DNA of 64,000 nucleotides, taken from the NCBI RefSeq assembly GCF_030323865.1, contig NZ_CP066362.1, positions 1,984,001 through 2,048,000 on the forward strand, written 5' to 3'. How positions within the stretch are numbered: the first letter of the stretch is position 1; every line of letters starts with the position of its first letter. Below the pieces are notes generated by a model that worked only from the letters and a program-made list of their open reading frames with translations, searched no databases and had not been told where the DNA came from. The DNA is from Pseudarthrobacter defluvii (GTDB taxonomy: Bacteria; Actinomycetota; Actinomycetes; Actinomycetales; Micrococcaceae). Below are positions 10,534 to 20,506 of this stretch, piece by piece. Both the position numbers and the translations under genes were made by a program.

Positions 10534-12165
10534 TTAGTTTTCGGTTGCGGATGCGCGGGTGGACAGTGCAGCGACGACGTCCTGCAGCTGGGCCACACCG
10601 GCGGCACGGTCAGTGAGGTGGAGGCGCAGCACGGGACGGCCGTGTTCGCCCAGGACCTGGGCGTCGCCTGCAGCCTGCGCGGCGATCAGCTCGCCGAAGG
10701 TGAACGGGCGGTCCGGGATCCCCAGATCCTCGGCGGGAGCGGCGGTGACCTGGAGGAAGACGCCAATGGCCGGACCACCCTTGTGGAACTGGCCGGTGGA
10801 GTGCAGGAAGCGCGGGCCCCAGCCGAAGGTGACCGGGCGGCCGGTGGTGGCGGCCAGTTCGTCACGAATGCCCTCCAGCCCGGCGAACGCCAGACGGTCA
10901 AAGTAGGCCTGGACGCTCAGGTAGCTGTCGGAGGCCAGCGTGTCCAGCAGAGCCTTGACGGCAGCTTCCGCCGTGGCGGCGTCGCCGAGCCAGTCGCCGC
11001 CGCGCACCTCGATTGCGCCGTCAACGAACGCGGCCGGAGTGGGTTCGGGCTGCGCGTCCAGAAGTCCGCGGGCTGCCACCTTGGCGGCCTCGACGTCGGG
11101 CTGGTCGAAGGGGTTGATGCCGAGCAGGCGGCCGGCCACGGCGGTGGCGAACTCCCACACCATCATCTGGGTGGCGAGGCCGCCGGCGATGGCCACCTGG
11201 TTTTCGCCGAGTTCGACGTCGGCGTCCGCTGCCACGAGCCGGACCACCAGGACGTCGGGCGCGCCCGACGTGACCTCGGGGGCCTGCGGACCTGCAACCA
11301 CCGGAAGGATGCCGGTGCCCAGCTTGCCGGTTGATTCGGCGATGAGCTGTTCCGCCCAGTCGGCGAAGCCAACGATGCCGGACCCGTCTTCGGCGATGAC
11401 GATCTTGTTCCGCAACGGATTGGTACCGCCCAGGGCGGTACCGAGGGCCAGCCCGATGTTCTCGGGTGCGTCATCGTTGAGGATTTCCGCAGCTTCCTCG
11501 GCCTCGTCCAGGAAGGCCTGGATGTCCACGCCGGCCAGGCCGGAGGGGACCAGGCCGAACGCGGTCAGGGCGGAGTAGCGGCCGCCGACGTTGGGGTCGG
11601 CGTTGAAGACGGCCCGGTAGCCGGCCTCCCGGGAGGCCTTGTCCAGCGGCGACCCCGGGTCCGTGACAATGATGATCCGGCTCTTGGCATCCACGCCGGC
11701 ATCGGTGAAGGCCTGTTCGAAGATTCGCCGCTGGGAATCGGTCTCCAGGGTGGAACCGGACTTGGACGAGACCACGATGGCGGTCTGGGCCAGCCGGTCC
11801 GCGAGGGCAGCCCTGACCTGGTCCGGGTCAGTGCTGTCCAGCACTGTCAGCTCGACGCCGGCGGTGCCTGCGATGACCTCGGGGGCCAGCGAGGATCCGC
11901 CCATGCCGCAAAGCACGATCCGGCTGACTCCTTCGGCACGCAGGGCATCACGGAGTTCCAGGATGTCCTTGACCAAGGGCTGGGAGACTGTGGCTGCCTC
12001 CACCCATCCGAGCCGGATTGCCGATTCGGACTCCGCGTCGGGACCCCACAGCGTGTGGTCCTTGGCGAATATCCGCGTGGCAATTCGGTCCTCAACGAGG
12101 GCGGGAAGGTGCTGTTCAAGCGCCTTCTGCGCTGCGCCGGTGGCGTCGTAGCTGAGAGTGCTCAT
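10534..12165 (-). CDS. pgi: Glucose-6-phosphate isomerase
   Basis: This enzyme interconverts glucose 6-phosphate and fructose 6-phosphate. The ATG at 12165 gives 543 residues beginning MSTLSYDATGAAQ. The reading frame is open for 109 more codons upstream inside tal, but that stretch is a shadow of tal and is rejected. Phosphosugar-binding SIS motifs are visible: LCGMGGSSLAPEV and VVSSKSGSTLET. The start lies five bases beyond the tal stop. Corynebacterial versions of this operon usually run tkt-tal-zwf-opcA, so pgi here is an addition that places both exits from glucose 6-phosphate in one transcript. Confidence 0.95.
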   Translation of the reverse strand: MSTLSYDATGAAQKALEQHLPALVEDRIATRIFAKDHTLWGPDAESESAIRLGWVEAATVSQPLVKDILELRDALRAEGVSRIVLCGMGGSSLAPEVIAGTAGVELTVLDSTDPDQVRAALADRLAQTAIVVSSKSGSTLETDSQRRIFEQAFTDAGVDAKSRIIIVTDPGSPLDKASREAGYRAVFNADPNVGGRYSALTAFGLVPSGLAGVDIQAFLDEAEEAAEILNDDAPENIGLALGTALGGTNPLRNKIVIAEDGSGIVGFADWAEQLIAESTGKLGTGILPVVAGPQAPEVTSGAPDVLVVRLVAADADVELGENQVAIAGGLATQMMVWEFATAVAGRLLGINPFDQPDVEAAKVAARGLLDAQPEPTPAAFVDGAIEVRGGDWLGDAATAEAAVKALLDTLASDSYLSVQAYFDRLAFAGLEGIRDELAATTGRPVTFGWGPRFLHSTGQFHKGGPAIGVFLQVTAAPAEDLGIPDRPFTFGELIAAQAAGDAQVLGEHGRPVLRLHLTDRAAGVAQLQDVVAALSTRASATEN

Positions 12166-12170
12166 GGGTG

Positions 12171-13286
12171 TTAGGAAGCCTTCCGTGCAGAGGCGAGGGC
12201 GCCTTCGACGTCGGCCAGCAGTTCTTTCCAGCTGGCCACGAACTTGTCCAGGCCCTCGGTTTCGAGGAGTGCGACGACCTCGTTGTAGGAGACGCCGAGC
12301 TTCTCCAGGGCATCGAGCGTGGCGTTGGCGCCTTCGTAGGTGCCCTTGACGGTGTCGCCGGTGACCACACCGTGGTCGTACGTGGCGTCCAGGGTCTTCT
12401 CCGGCATGGTGTTCACGACGCCGGGCGCGACCAGTTCGGTGACGTACAGGGTGTCCGGGTAGGCCGGGTCCTTGACGCCGGTGGAGGCCCACAGCGGGCG
12501 CTGGGGGAGTGCGCCGGCGTCGGCCAGCAGGGCCCAGCGTTCGGTGGCGAAGAGCTCCTCATAGACCTGGTAGGCCAGGCGGGCGTTTGCCAGGCCGGCC
12601 TTGCCCTTCAGGGCCTTGGCTTCGTCGGTGCCGATCTTGTCGAGGCGCTTGTCGATTTCGGTGTCCACGCGGGAGACGAAGAACGAGGCGACGGAGTGGA
12701 TCTTGGACAGGTCATGGCCGTTTTCCTTGGCCTGTTCCAGTCCGGACTGGAAGGCGTTGATGACCGCACGGTAGCGCTCCAGGGAGAAGATCAGGGTCAC
12801 GTTGACGCTGATGCCTTCGGCCAGGGTTGCCGTGATGGCTTCGAGGCCCTCGATGGTTGCGGGGATCTTGATGTGGACGTTGTTCCTATTGACGCGCTGG
12901 GAGAGGTGCTTGGCCTCTGCGATGGTTCCTGCGGTGTCCCAGGCGAGGCGCGGGTCCACTTCGATGGAAACGCGCCCGTCCACGCCCTTGGTGGCGGCGG
13001 CAACGGGGGCGAACAGGTCGCACGCGTCAGCGACGTCGGTGGTGGTGATCTCGAAGATCGTGTCCTCCACGCTGGCACCTTCTGCTGCCTTGCCGGCAAT
13101 GATCTGGTCGTAGTCAGTGCCGGACGTGATGGCGGCGTGGAAGATCGACGGGTTGGTGGTAACACCAACCACGTTCTTCTCCTCGATGAGCTTGCGGAGG
13201 GTGCCCGTTTCCAGGCGTCCGCGGGAAAGGTCGTCGAGCCAGATGGAAACTCCGGCGTCGGAGAGCTGCTGGGTGGGAGTAGTCAT
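12171..13286 (-). CDS. tal: Transaldolase
   Basis: Transaldolase transfers a dihydroxyacetone unit between sugar phosphates in the non-oxidative pentose-phosphate branch. The product has 371 residues and is of the long actinobacterial class. Recognisable blocks are [11 protein letters not shown] at the N-terminus, [13 protein letters not shown], the HIKIPAT segment with the Schiff-base lysine, and [11 protein letters not shown]. The gene lies 24 bases after tkt and 5 bases before pgi. Start at 13286 is preceded by AGGAG. Confidence 0.96.
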   Translation of the reverse strand: MTTPTQQLSDAGVSIWLDDLSRGRLETGTLRKLIEEKNVVGVTTNPSIFHAAITSGTDYDQIIAGKAAEGASVEDTIFEITTTDVADACDLFAPVAAATKGVDGRVSIEVDPRLAWDTAGTIAEAKHLSQRVNRNNVHIKIPATIEGLEAITATLAEGISVNVTLIFSLERYRAVINAFQSGLEQAKENGHDLSKIHSVASFFVSRVDTEIDKRLDKIGTDEAKALKGKAGLANARLAYQVYEELFATERWALLADAGALPQRPLWASTGVKDPAYPDTLYVTELVAPGVVNTMPEKTLDATYDHGVVTGDTVKGTYEGANATLDALEKLGVSYNEVVALLETEGLDKFVASWKELLADVEGALASARKAS

Positions 13287-13310
13287 TGCTGTTTCTCCTG
13301 AAATTTGGGT

Positions 13311-15437
13311 TTAGGCCTGGGTGGCGGCGAGGGAGTCCTTGGCGGCGGCGGCAACTGCCTCTGCCGTGATGCCGAACTCCTGGAAGAGCCGCTTGTAGTC
13401 GGCGGAAGCGCCGTAGTGCTCAAGGCTGACGGAACGGCCGGCGTCACCGACGAATTCGCGCCAGCCCAAGGCCAGTCCGGCTTCAACCGAAACACGTGCC
13501 TTGACGGCGGCGGGCAGGACGGATTCGCGGTAGGCGGCGTCCTGCTTCTTGAACCATTCAACGCATGGCATGGACACGACCCGCGCTGCGATGCCTTCGG
13601 CCTGCAGCGCTTCGCGGGCCTGGACTGCGAGCTGGACCTCGGAACCGGTGGCAATCAGGATGACGTCGGCCGGAACGGTGGCGCCGTCCTTGGATGCCTC
13701 GGCCAGGACATAGCCGCCCTTTGCCACACCCGCGGTGGATGCAAAGGTATTGCCGTCGGCGTCGCCCTCGCCGCGTTCCCAGGTGGGAATGTTCTGGCGG
13801 GTCAGGACGATGCCTGCCGGGTTGGCGTGGTTTTCCAGCATCGTCTTCCAGGCCGCTGCCACCTCGTTGGCGTCGCCGGGGCGGACAACGTCCAGGCCCA
13901 CGATGGCGCGCAGTGAGGCGAGCTGCTCAACCGGCTGGTGGGTGGGGCCGTCCTCGCCGAGCCCAATGGAGTCGTGGGTCCAGACGTACAGGGACGGCAC
14001 ACCCATCAGGGCGCCGAGGCGGATGGCGGGCCGCTGGTAATCGGAGAAGATCAGGAAGGTGCCGGAGAAAGCGCGGGTGTTGCCGGCCAGGGTGATGCCG
14101 TTCACGATCGAGGCGGCAGCGTGCTCACGGATGCCGAAGTGCAGGACGCGGCCGTAAGGGTTGCCGGACCAGGCATCGGTCTGCTTGGAGGCAGGGACGA
14201 AGGACGGCGAGTCCTCGATGGTGGTGTTGTTGGACTCCGCGAGGTCGGCCGAACCGCCCCATAGTTCGGGCATGACCGGGCCGAGTGCGTTCAGGACCTT
14301 GCCCGACGCCGCGCGGGTGGAAACGTCCTTTCCGGCCGGGAAGACCGGGAGGGCTGCGTCGACGCCGTCGGGCAGTTCCTGGGCCTCGAGGCGCTGCAGG
14401 AGTGCGGCGCCTTCGGGGTTGGCTTCCTGCCATGCGGTGAAGGACTCTTCCCATTCCTTGCGTTCTGCGGCGCCGCGTTCCACCACCTGGCGGGCGTGGT
14501 CCAGGACTTTCTGGTCCACCTCGAAGGACTTGGCCGGGTCGAAGCCGAGGACTTCCTTCAGCGCCGCGACCTCGTCGCCACCGAGGGCGGAGCCGTGGAT
14601 CTTGCCGGTGTTCTGCTTCTTGGGGGCCGGGTAGCCGATGATGGTGCGCAGCGAGATGATGGACGGCTTGGAGGTCTCGGCCTTGGCCGCCAGCAGGGCG
14701 CTGTAAAGCTCCTGGACGTCTTCCTTGTATTCGCCGGTGCGGGTCCAGTCCACGCGTTGGGTGTGCCAGCCGTAGGCTTCGTAACGCTTCAGGACATCCT
14801 CGGTGAAGGCGATGTCTGTGTTGTCTTCGATGGAGATGTGGTTCTCGTCGTAAATGACCACGAGGTTGCCGAGTTCCTGGTGCCCGGCCAGCGACGAGGC
14901 TTCGGCCGTGACGCCTTCCTGGAGGTCGCCGTCGGAGGCGATGACCCAGATGGTGTGGTCGAACGGCGACTGGCCGGCGGGAGCGTCGGCGTCGAACAGG
15001 CCGCGCTGGCGGCGCTGCGAGTACGCAAAGCCGACCGAGGATGCCAGGCCCTGGCCCAGCGGGCCGGTGGTGATCTCCACACCGGCGGTGTGCTTGTACT
15101 CCGGGTGTCCGGGAGTCAGCGAGCCCCAAGTGCGCAGCGCCTCCAGGTCCTTCAGTTCCAGCCCGTAGCCGGAGAGGAACAACTGGATGTAGAGGGTGAG
15201 CGACGTGTGGCCGGGGGACAGGACGAAGCGGTCACGGCCCAGCCACTGCGGATCGCGCGGATCATGGCGCATCAGCTTCTGGAAGAGAAGGTAGGCGGCC
15301 GGGGCCAGGCTCATGGCGGTTCCCGGGTGTCCGTTGCCCACCTTCTCCACGGCGTCGGCAGCCAGGACGCGGATGGTGTCCACCGCCTTCTGGTCCAAGC
15401 TGGTCCATGACAGTTCTTGCTCTTCCAAATGTGGCAC
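13311..15437 (-). CDS. tkt: Transketolase
   Basis: This thiamine-diphosphate enzyme transfers two-carbon units between sugar phosphates. The GTG at 15437 is preferred because GAGAGGGG lies about ten bases upstream and the product begins [15 protein letters not shown]; it has 708 residues. An upstream in-frame ATG at 15536 adds 33 residues unlike the family. Conserved features include [17 protein letters not shown], the ThDP/Mg motif beginning SDGDLQEG and ending YDENHISI, and FGIREHA. First gene of the six-gene pentose-phosphate operon. Confidence 0.95.
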   Translation of the reverse strand: MPHLEEQELSWTSLDQKAVDTIRVLAADAVEKVGNGHPGTAMSLAPAAYLLFQKLMRHDPRDPQWLGRDRFVLSPGHTSLTLYIQLFLSGYGLELKDLEALRTWGSLTPGHPEYKHTAGVEITTGPLGQGLASSVGFAYSQRRQRGLFDADAPAGQSPFDHTIWVIASDGDLQEGVTAEASSLAGHQELGNLVVIYDENHISIEDNTDIAFTEDVLKRYEAYGWHTQRVDWTRTGEYKEDVQELYSALLAAKAETSKPSIISLRTIIGYPAPKKQNTGKIHGSALGGDEVAALKEVLGFDPAKSFEVDQKVLDHARQVVERGAAERKEWEESFTAWQEANPEGAALLQRLEAQELPDGVDAALPVFPAGKDVSTRAASGKVLNALGPVMPELWGGSADLAESNNTTIEDSPSFVPASKQTDAWSGNPYGRVLHFGIREHAAASIVNGITLAGNTRAFSGTFLIFSDYQRPAIRLGALMGVPSLYVWTHDSIGLGEDGPTHQPVEQLASLRAIVGLDVVRPGDANEVAAAWKTMLENHANPAGIVLTRQNIPTWERGEGDADGNTFASTAGVAKGGYVLAEASKDGATVPADVILIATGSEVQLAVQAREALQAEGIAARVVSMPCVEWFKKQDAAYRESVLPAAVKARVSVEAGLALGWREFVGDAGRSVSLEHYGASADYKRLFQEFGITAEAVAAAAKDSLAATQA

Positions 15438-15946
15438 GAAAACCGGGCCCCTCTCTGTGCTGGCGGCGGCGGTACACCGGTCCGGTTGAAGGCGCGCATG
15501 TGGCGCCCGCTGCGGTGTGTACCAGCCGTCCACCATCGAAACGTTGATCCTTGCATTCAGTCACGGACAGCTGCGGGAATGCGTTTTCCACCGCTTTCTT
15601 GCTGTGTGCTGATCTGGTGACAGCTTAGCTCTTATCCATACTCCGGGCAGGCCAAATCTCACGTTGTGGACGCAATTTCCCCTTTTGTGAATCACCATCT
15701 CGGCGCCGTGAGTTAATCTGCTCGAATGGGCGCGTGAGCGATCAAATGCGCATATCACCGGGCGGGGACACGGCCCTCGGCGCGGTATGATATTTGGAGG
15801 CCAACGCCGGGCGTGCATCTCTATCGCCGTCCGGGGTTCCCCGGCTGTTGCACGCACCTGATGCATTTCCTTCCTTAGTGTCGTGCCCGGGCCCGGGCCG
15901 CACGACCGGAGCTGCACCGCCAGCCTCAAACTGCCACACAGAACGG
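15438..15946. promoter_or_regulatory. Divergent intergenic region between tkt and ctaB
   Basis: This 509-base gap should contain the promoters for the tkt operon (-) and ctaB (+). Open frames crossing it show no recognisable protein and are not called. A TATGAT hexamer at 15786-15791 is a candidate -10 for ctaB, but no good -35 accompanies it. The half nearer ctaB carries several GC-rich inverted segments. No RNA gene was recognised. Confidence 0.4.
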
Positions 15947-16903
15947 GTGACTGCCACCGTGAGCACAACAGATACGCCGCTGAAAGCATCCCGGGCCTCG
16001 GGCACCGGGTTTGCCCGTAAGGCCAAGGCGTATCTCGCCCTCACCAAGCCGCGGGTGATCGAGCTGCTCCTGGTCAGCACCCTGCCCACCATGATCTACG
16101 CGGAGCGTGGCTTCCCGTCCATCGGGCTGATTCTCGCCACCCTGGTGGGTGGAGCCTTCGCCGCCGGCAGTGCCGGGGCCTTTAACTGCTACATCGACCG
16201 TGACATCGACAAGCTGATGCACCGCACGGAAAACAGGCCGCTGGTCACCGGTGAGGTCACCCCGCGCGAGGCACTGGTGTTCTCTTGGCTGCTTGGCGCG
16301 GCCGCCATCGCGATCCTCTGGTTCGGCGCCAACCCGCTGTCTGCCTGGCTGGGGCTGGGGGCCATCTTCTTCTACGTGGTCATCTACACCATGATTCTTA
16401 AGCGCCGCACCGCGCAGAACATTGTGTGGGGCGGTGCAGCGGGCTGCTTCCCCGTGCTGATTGCGTGGGCCGCCGTTACGAATTCCGTGGAGTGGCCCGC
16501 CATCATCCTGTTCATGGTGATCTTCCTGTGGACCCCGCCGCACTACTGGCCTCTGTCCATGCGCTACGGCGAGGACTACCGGAACGCCAACGTCCCCATG
16601 CTCGGCGCCATCGCCGGCGCAAAGGTGGTGTCCGTCCAGGTGGTCCTGTATGCCTGGGCCATGGTGGCCTGCTCGCTGCTGATGATCCCGGCAGGTGGCG
16701 CCGGCTGGGTCTACACCCTTACCGCCGTCCTGGCAGGTGCCTGGTTCCTCTACGAGTCCCACGCCCTTTACGGCCGCGCCCAGCGTGAGGACATCCCGGA
16801 CAAGCGCGCCATGAAGGTGTTCCACGGCTCCATCAGCTACCTCACGCTGCTTTTCATCGCCCTCGCGGTGGACCCTTTTATCGGGCACGCCATTATCGGC
16901 TGA
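15947..16903 (+). CDS. ctaB: Protohaem IX farnesyltransferase (haem O synthase)
   Basis: CtaB (Cox10) is a UbiA-family membrane enzyme that adds a farnesyl group to haem B to give haem O, the precursor of haem A for cytochrome c oxidase. The product has 318 residues with about nine hydrophobic segments. The first aspartate-rich motif is in [15 protein letters not shown] and the [11 protein letters not shown] entry segment is diagnostic. The start is uncertain: GTG at 15947 (chosen) or GTG at 15959, neither with a strong ribosome-binding site. It is divergent from tkt, as in other actinobacteria, and ctaA lies 2.6 kb away. Confidence 0.93.
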   Translation: MTATVSTTDTPLKASRASGTGFARKAKAYLALTKPRVIELLLVSTLPTMIYAERGFPSIGLILATLVGGAFAAGSAGAFNCYIDRDIDKLMHRTENRPLVTGEVTPREALVFSWLLGAAAIAILWFGANPLSAWLGLGAIFFYVVIYTMILKRRTAQNIVWGGAAGCFPVLIAWAAVTNSVEWPAIILFMVIFLWTPPHYWPLSMRYGEDYRNANVPMLGAIAGAKVVSVQVVLYAWAMVACSLLMIPAGGAGWVYTLTAVLAGAWFLYESHALYGRAQREDIPDKRAMKVFHGSISYLTLLFIALAVDPFIGHAIIG

Positions 16904-16928
16904 CACCGCTATCCAGCCCGGACTGGAC

Positions 16929-16967
16929 CAGCGGCTCCCACTTTGCGTGGGGGCCGCTGTTCTGTTT
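16929..16967 (+). terminator. Terminator after ctaB
   Basis: A 13-bp stem (cagcggctcccac / gtgggggccgctg, one G-U pair) with a five-base loop is followed by ttctgttt. It lies 25 bases after the ctaB stop. Confidence 0.85.
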
Positions 16968-17158
16968 AAGCCTGCCGCCCCGGATCCCAACGGCTTGCCC
17001 AGATGCCCGGTGCGGGTCCGGATTGGCGGGGTGCACAAATTTCTGTTGCCCCAGTCAACCATATGACATATTTGTCACATCAATCACGTTTTCTGTCATT
17101 AGAGCGGAAATCCTGCTTACGGTGGGTCGGACCCGTACGCTGACGCAAAGGAAACTCC

Positions 17159-19444
17159 ATGGAAGCCCATCCCTCCGCAGTCCCCGCTCCCAGCCACAGT
17201 CCGCCAGGGTATAACACGCCGCCGGGTCAAGAGAGCCGTGGCCGCTTCCCCTTCGGGCCCCGGCACTTTTATCGCCACCTGGGGGCCGACGTGCCGGCGT
17301 CATTGGTGGTATTCCTGGTGGCCCTCCCGCTTTCGCTTGGCATTGCGGCCGCCTCCGGCGCTCCGATCATGGCGGGCCTGATCGCCGCCGCCATTGGCGG
17401 CATTGTCGCCGGAAGCCTTGGCGGTTCGCCCCTGCAGGTAAGCGGACCGGCAGCGGGGCTGACCGTCGTCGTGGCGGGCTTGGTCCAGGAATTCGGCTGG
17501 CAGGTGACCTGCGCCATCACCGCAGCGGCCGGCGTCGTACAACTCCTCCTCGGGATCAGCCGTGTGGGCCGCGCCGCCCTGGCTGTCTCGCCGGTGGTGG
17601 TCAAGGCCATGCTCGCCGGAATCGGCGTCACGATCATCGTGCAACAGTTGCACGTGCTCCTTGGCTCCAAGCCCGCTGGATCTGCGCTTGAAAACCTCGC
17701 GGCGCTGCCGGCAGCTATTACCAACCTGGAACTGCATGCAGCCCTGCTGGGACTGGCCGTGGTGGCGATCCTGCTCTGCTGGAAGTTCCTGCCGGCCGTT
17801 GTGCGGCGTGTCCCCGGCCCCCTTGCCGCCGTCGCTGCGGGTACTGCCCTCGCCGTGGCTTTCGCTCCAGGGGTTGAGCGGATCTCCCTGGACGGCTCCA
17901 TCATCGATGCCATCGCGCTGCCGCAACTCCCCGACGGGAACTGGCGTGCCTTCGCTTTCGCCATCCTGACCATGGCCCTGATCGCGAGCATTGAATCGCT
18001 TCTGTCGGCGGTAGCCGTGGACAAGATGCAAACGGGCCCACGGACCAACTTCAACAAGGAACTTATTGGCCAGGGCGCCGCCAACGTCGTTTCGGGTTCA
18101 CTCGGTGGACTGCCTGTCACAGGAGTTATTGTCCGCAGCGCCACCAATGTGGAGGCGGGGGCCGCCACCCGCAGTTCCGCAATCCTGCATGGCGTCTGGG
18201 TCCTCGCTTTTTCGGCCCTCTTCGCCGGGTTGCTCCAGCTGATCCCGCTGGCGGTCCTGGCCGGGCTGCTGGTGGTGATCGGCGCGCGGCTCATCAAACT
18301 GGCGGACATCCGCACCAGCCTGCGGACCGGAGACCTCCCAATCTACGCCGTGACCCTCGTGTGCGTCGTGTTCCTGAACCTGCTTGAAGGTGTCATCATT
18401 GGCCTGGCCCTGGCCGCCGCCAACGTCCTGTGGCGTGTCCTCCGCAGCCCCATCCGTGCCCACCGCCCAGCAGCGCCGTCGTCGCCCTGGAGGGTGACTA
18501 TCGGCGGCTCGTGCAGTTTCTTCGCGCTGCCAAAGCTCAGCGGTGTCCTCCAGTCCGTTCCCGCCGGCGCGGACGTGGTGGTGGAGCTGAACGCCGACTA
18601 CGTGGACCACTCGTTTCGCGAGGCCCTGCTGGCCTGGCAGTCCCAGCACCAGGCCACGGCCGGCGCCGTGATCTTTGAAGAGCACGGCAACACCGTGTTC
18701 CGGGACGCCGCCAACCAGGCTCCCCGCCGTGAGGACCCCGTCGAACTGCCGCTGCCGCCACGCAAGGTGCCGCTCTTGCTGGGCGTCAACAGATACCACC
18801 GCCGGTTCGCGCACCAGGTGCGGCCGCTGGTTCACAAACTCACGGAAGGGCAGAACCCGGACAGCCTGTTCGTGGCGTGCGTCGATTCGCGGGTCAATCC
18901 GAACCTGATCACCACCAGTGGTCCGGGGGACCTGCTCACCCTGCGGAATATTGGCAATGTGGTGTGCACGGGCGAAGGCCGGGAGGCCTCGATCGACGCC
19001 ACCCTTTCGTTCGCCGTCAACGGCCTTGGCGTGCAATCCCTGGTCATTTGCGGCCATTCCAACTGCGGTGCCATGAAGGCAATGCTTGCAGAGGCTGACG
19101 GCGGCGGTAACAGCGCCTTGGGGCAGGCCTTCACGGGCTGGCTGGATCACGTCCGCCCGAGCTACGCGGAACTGCTGGCCGGACATCCGGTGGGCAGGCA
19201 GGCTGCGGCGGCCGGCTACAGCAGGGTGGACCAGCTGGCCATGGTCAACGTGGCCTTGCAGCTGGCCAAGCTGCAGGAACACCCGGTGGCCGGGCCGGCG
19301 CTGGCGGCCGGAAAGGTGCAAGCCGTGGGTCTGTTCTACGACATTGCCACGGCGAAGGTCCTGCGCATCAATGCCGACGGTCTCGAGGACCTGGAGGCGG
19401 AGTTCGACGCCGGGCTGCAGGGGAGGGCCTTGGCCGACCGGTAG
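17159..19444 (+). CDS. SulP-family transporter fused to beta-carbonic anhydrase
   Basis: This is a 761-residue two-part protein. Residues about 40-430 form a SulP/SLC26-type membrane transporter with many hydrophobic segments (for example VVFLVALPLSLGIAAASGAP near the start). Residues about 535-750 form a beta-carbonic anhydrase in which the zinc ligands are C574 in CVDSR, H633 and C636 in GHSNCGA, and the Asp-Arg dyad is D576/R578. The likely role is bicarbonate (or sulphate) transport coupled to CO2/bicarbonate interconversion. The same fusion is known as M. tuberculosis Rv3273, so the architecture is not new. AAGGAAA precedes the ATG. It is flanked by terminators and is probably monocistronic. 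The substrate is not shown by the sequence. Confidence 0.9.
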   Translation: MEAHPSAVPAPSHSPPGYNTPPGQESRGRFPFGPRHFYRHLGADVPASLVVFLVALPLSLGIAAASGAPIMAGLIAAAIGGIVAGSLGGSPLQVSGPAAGLTVVVAGLVQEFGWQVTCAITAAAGVVQLLLGISRVGRAALAVSPVVVKAMLAGIGVTIIVQQLHVLLGSKPAGSALENLAALPAAITNLELHAALLGLAVVAILLCWKFLPAVVRRVPGPLAAVAAGTALAVAFAPGVERISLDGSIIDAIALPQLPDGNWRAFAFAILTMALIASIESLLSAVAVDKMQTGPRTNFNKELIGQGAANVVSGSLGGLPVTGVIVRSATNVEAGAATRSSAILHGVWVLAFSALFAGLLQLIPLAVLAGLLVVIGARLIKLADIRTSLRTGDLPIYAVTLVCVVFLNLLEGVIIGLALAAANVLWRVLRSPIRAHRPAAPSSPWRVTIGGSCSFFALPKLSGVLQSVPAGADVVVELNADYVDHSFREALLAWQSQHQATAGAVIFEEHGNTVFRDAANQAPRREDPVELPLPPRKVPLLLGVNRYHRRFAHQVRPLVHKLTEGQNPDSLFVACVDSRVNPNLITTSGPGDLLTLRNIGNVVCTGEGREASIDATLSFAVNGLGVQSLVICGHSNCGAMKAMLAEADGGGNSALGQAFTGWLDHVRPSYAELLAGHPVGRQAAAAGYSRVDQLAMVNVALQLAKLQEHPVAGPALAAGKVQAVGLFYDIATAKVLRINADGLEDLEAEFDAGLQGRALADR

Positions 19445-19459
19445 CACGGGCAGCACCAT

Positions 19460-19507
19460 TAACGGCAGGCGCCCCGGTCCCAATCGGGGCCGGGGCGCCT
19501 GCCGTTA
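19460..19507. terminator. Bidirectional terminator between the SulP fusion and ctaA
   Basis: A 22-bp near-perfect inverted repeat (19460-19481 with 19486-19507, one G-T mismatch) with a four-base loop lies between two convergent genes. It starts with TTAACG and ends CGTTAA, so A/T-ended arms serve both strands. Confidence 0.88.
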
Positions 19508-19536
19508 ATCCTGGGCGGGCCGCTTACTGCAACCGT

Positions 19537-20499
19537 CTATCTTGCGGAGCTGCGCGTTTCCACCGCGCTGGAGTGGGCGATGTCCCAGGCGTTGGTGGAG
19601 GCGGCCATGAGCAGCGCGGCGCCCAGCATGTGGGCGGCGACCAGCAGCGCCGGGATGCCGTTGTAATACTGCGTGAAGCCGATGATGGCCTGGAGGATGG
19701 TGACGCCCAGGAGCATCAGCACGGCGGTGCGGAACGGGCCGGTGATGCGGCGCCGGAAGACCAGCACCAGGGCCACGACGGTACCGGCGGTGACCAGGTA
19801 GGCCGGTACGGCGTGGATGTGCGAGAACAGGTCCCAGTCCAGGTCGTTGCGGGGAGCATTGGCGTCGCCGGCGTGCGGGCCGGCCCCCGTGACCACCACG
19901 CCGAGCATCACGGCGACGGCGGAGAAAAGGGCGACGGCGGCCGTCACCGGACGCAGCACGGAAGGCAGTGCGGCGGGCCGGATGGCAAGGAAGCGGCCAG
20001 TGCGGCCAAAAGCGCGGTTCACCAGCAGGGTGGCGAACACCACCAGGGCCATCGACACCAGGAAATGCAGGCCCACCACCCACGGGTTGAGGTTAGTGAG
20101 GACCGTGACGCCGCCAATCACCGCTTGCGCGGGGATGCTGGCGAGCAACCCGAGGGCCAGCAGGAAGAGGTCCTTGCGTTCCTTCCGCAGGTTCCACAGG
20201 TACACCAGCATGAGGGCGGCCACCGCGGCCAGCGCGAAGGTCAGGAGCCGGTTCCCGAACTCGATGAAGCCGTGGATGCCCATCTCGGGGGTGTTCACGA
20301 TCGAGTCCGAGGTGCAGCGCGGCCACGTGGGGCAGCCCAGGCCTGATGCGGTCAAGCGGACTGCGCCTCCGGTCACCACCAAAAGCGTCTGGCCGATCAG
20401 GGACGCTACGGCGAGCCGGCGGATGCGGACATCCACGGTGCGGGGGAGCCGCGAGGCCAGGCGGCCGGCGAGCTTGGGAAGGCGTGAAGCCGTGGTCAC
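19537..20499 (-). CDS. ctaA: Haem A synthase
   Basis: CtaA (Cox15) is a membrane monooxygenase that oxidises the C8 methyl of haem O to make haem A. The product has 320 residues with about eight hydrophobic segments. Diagnostic features are the VVTGGAVRLTASGLGCPTWP block, the conserved glutamate/histidine segment IEFGNRLLTF, and GLHFLVSMALV. The gene lies seven bases after an ABC permease gene and probably shares its transcript. With CtaB and SURF1 elsewhere in the window it forms the haem-copper oxidase assembly set. Confidence 0.94.
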   Translation of the reverse strand: MTTASRLPKLAGRLASRLPRTVDVRIRRLAVASLIGQTLLVVTGGAVRLTASGLGCPTWPRCTSDSIVNTPEMGIHGFIEFGNRLLTFALAAVAALMLVYLWNLRKERKDLFLLALGLLASIPAQAVIGGVTVLTNLNPWVVGLHFLVSMALVVFATLLVNRAFGRTGRFLAIRPAALPSVLRPVTAAVALFSAVAVMLGVVVTGAGPHAGDANAPRNDLDWDLFSHIHAVPAYLVTAGTVVALVLVFRRRITGPFRTAVLMLLGVTILQAIIGFTQYYNGIPALLVAAHMLGAALLMAASTNAWDIAHSSAVETRSSAR

Positions 20500-20506
20500 G
20501 ATTATC

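Noticed and set aside
10534-12492. 652-residue frame extending pgi upstream
   Set aside because: The first 109 codons lie over tal in another frame, are arginine/glycine-rich shadow sequence and lack any Pgi similarity. The start at 12165 gives a normal Pgi.
15561-15989. 142-residue minus-strand frame upstream of tkt
   Set aside because: It crosses the divergent promoter region and the ctaB start and has no recognisable domain.
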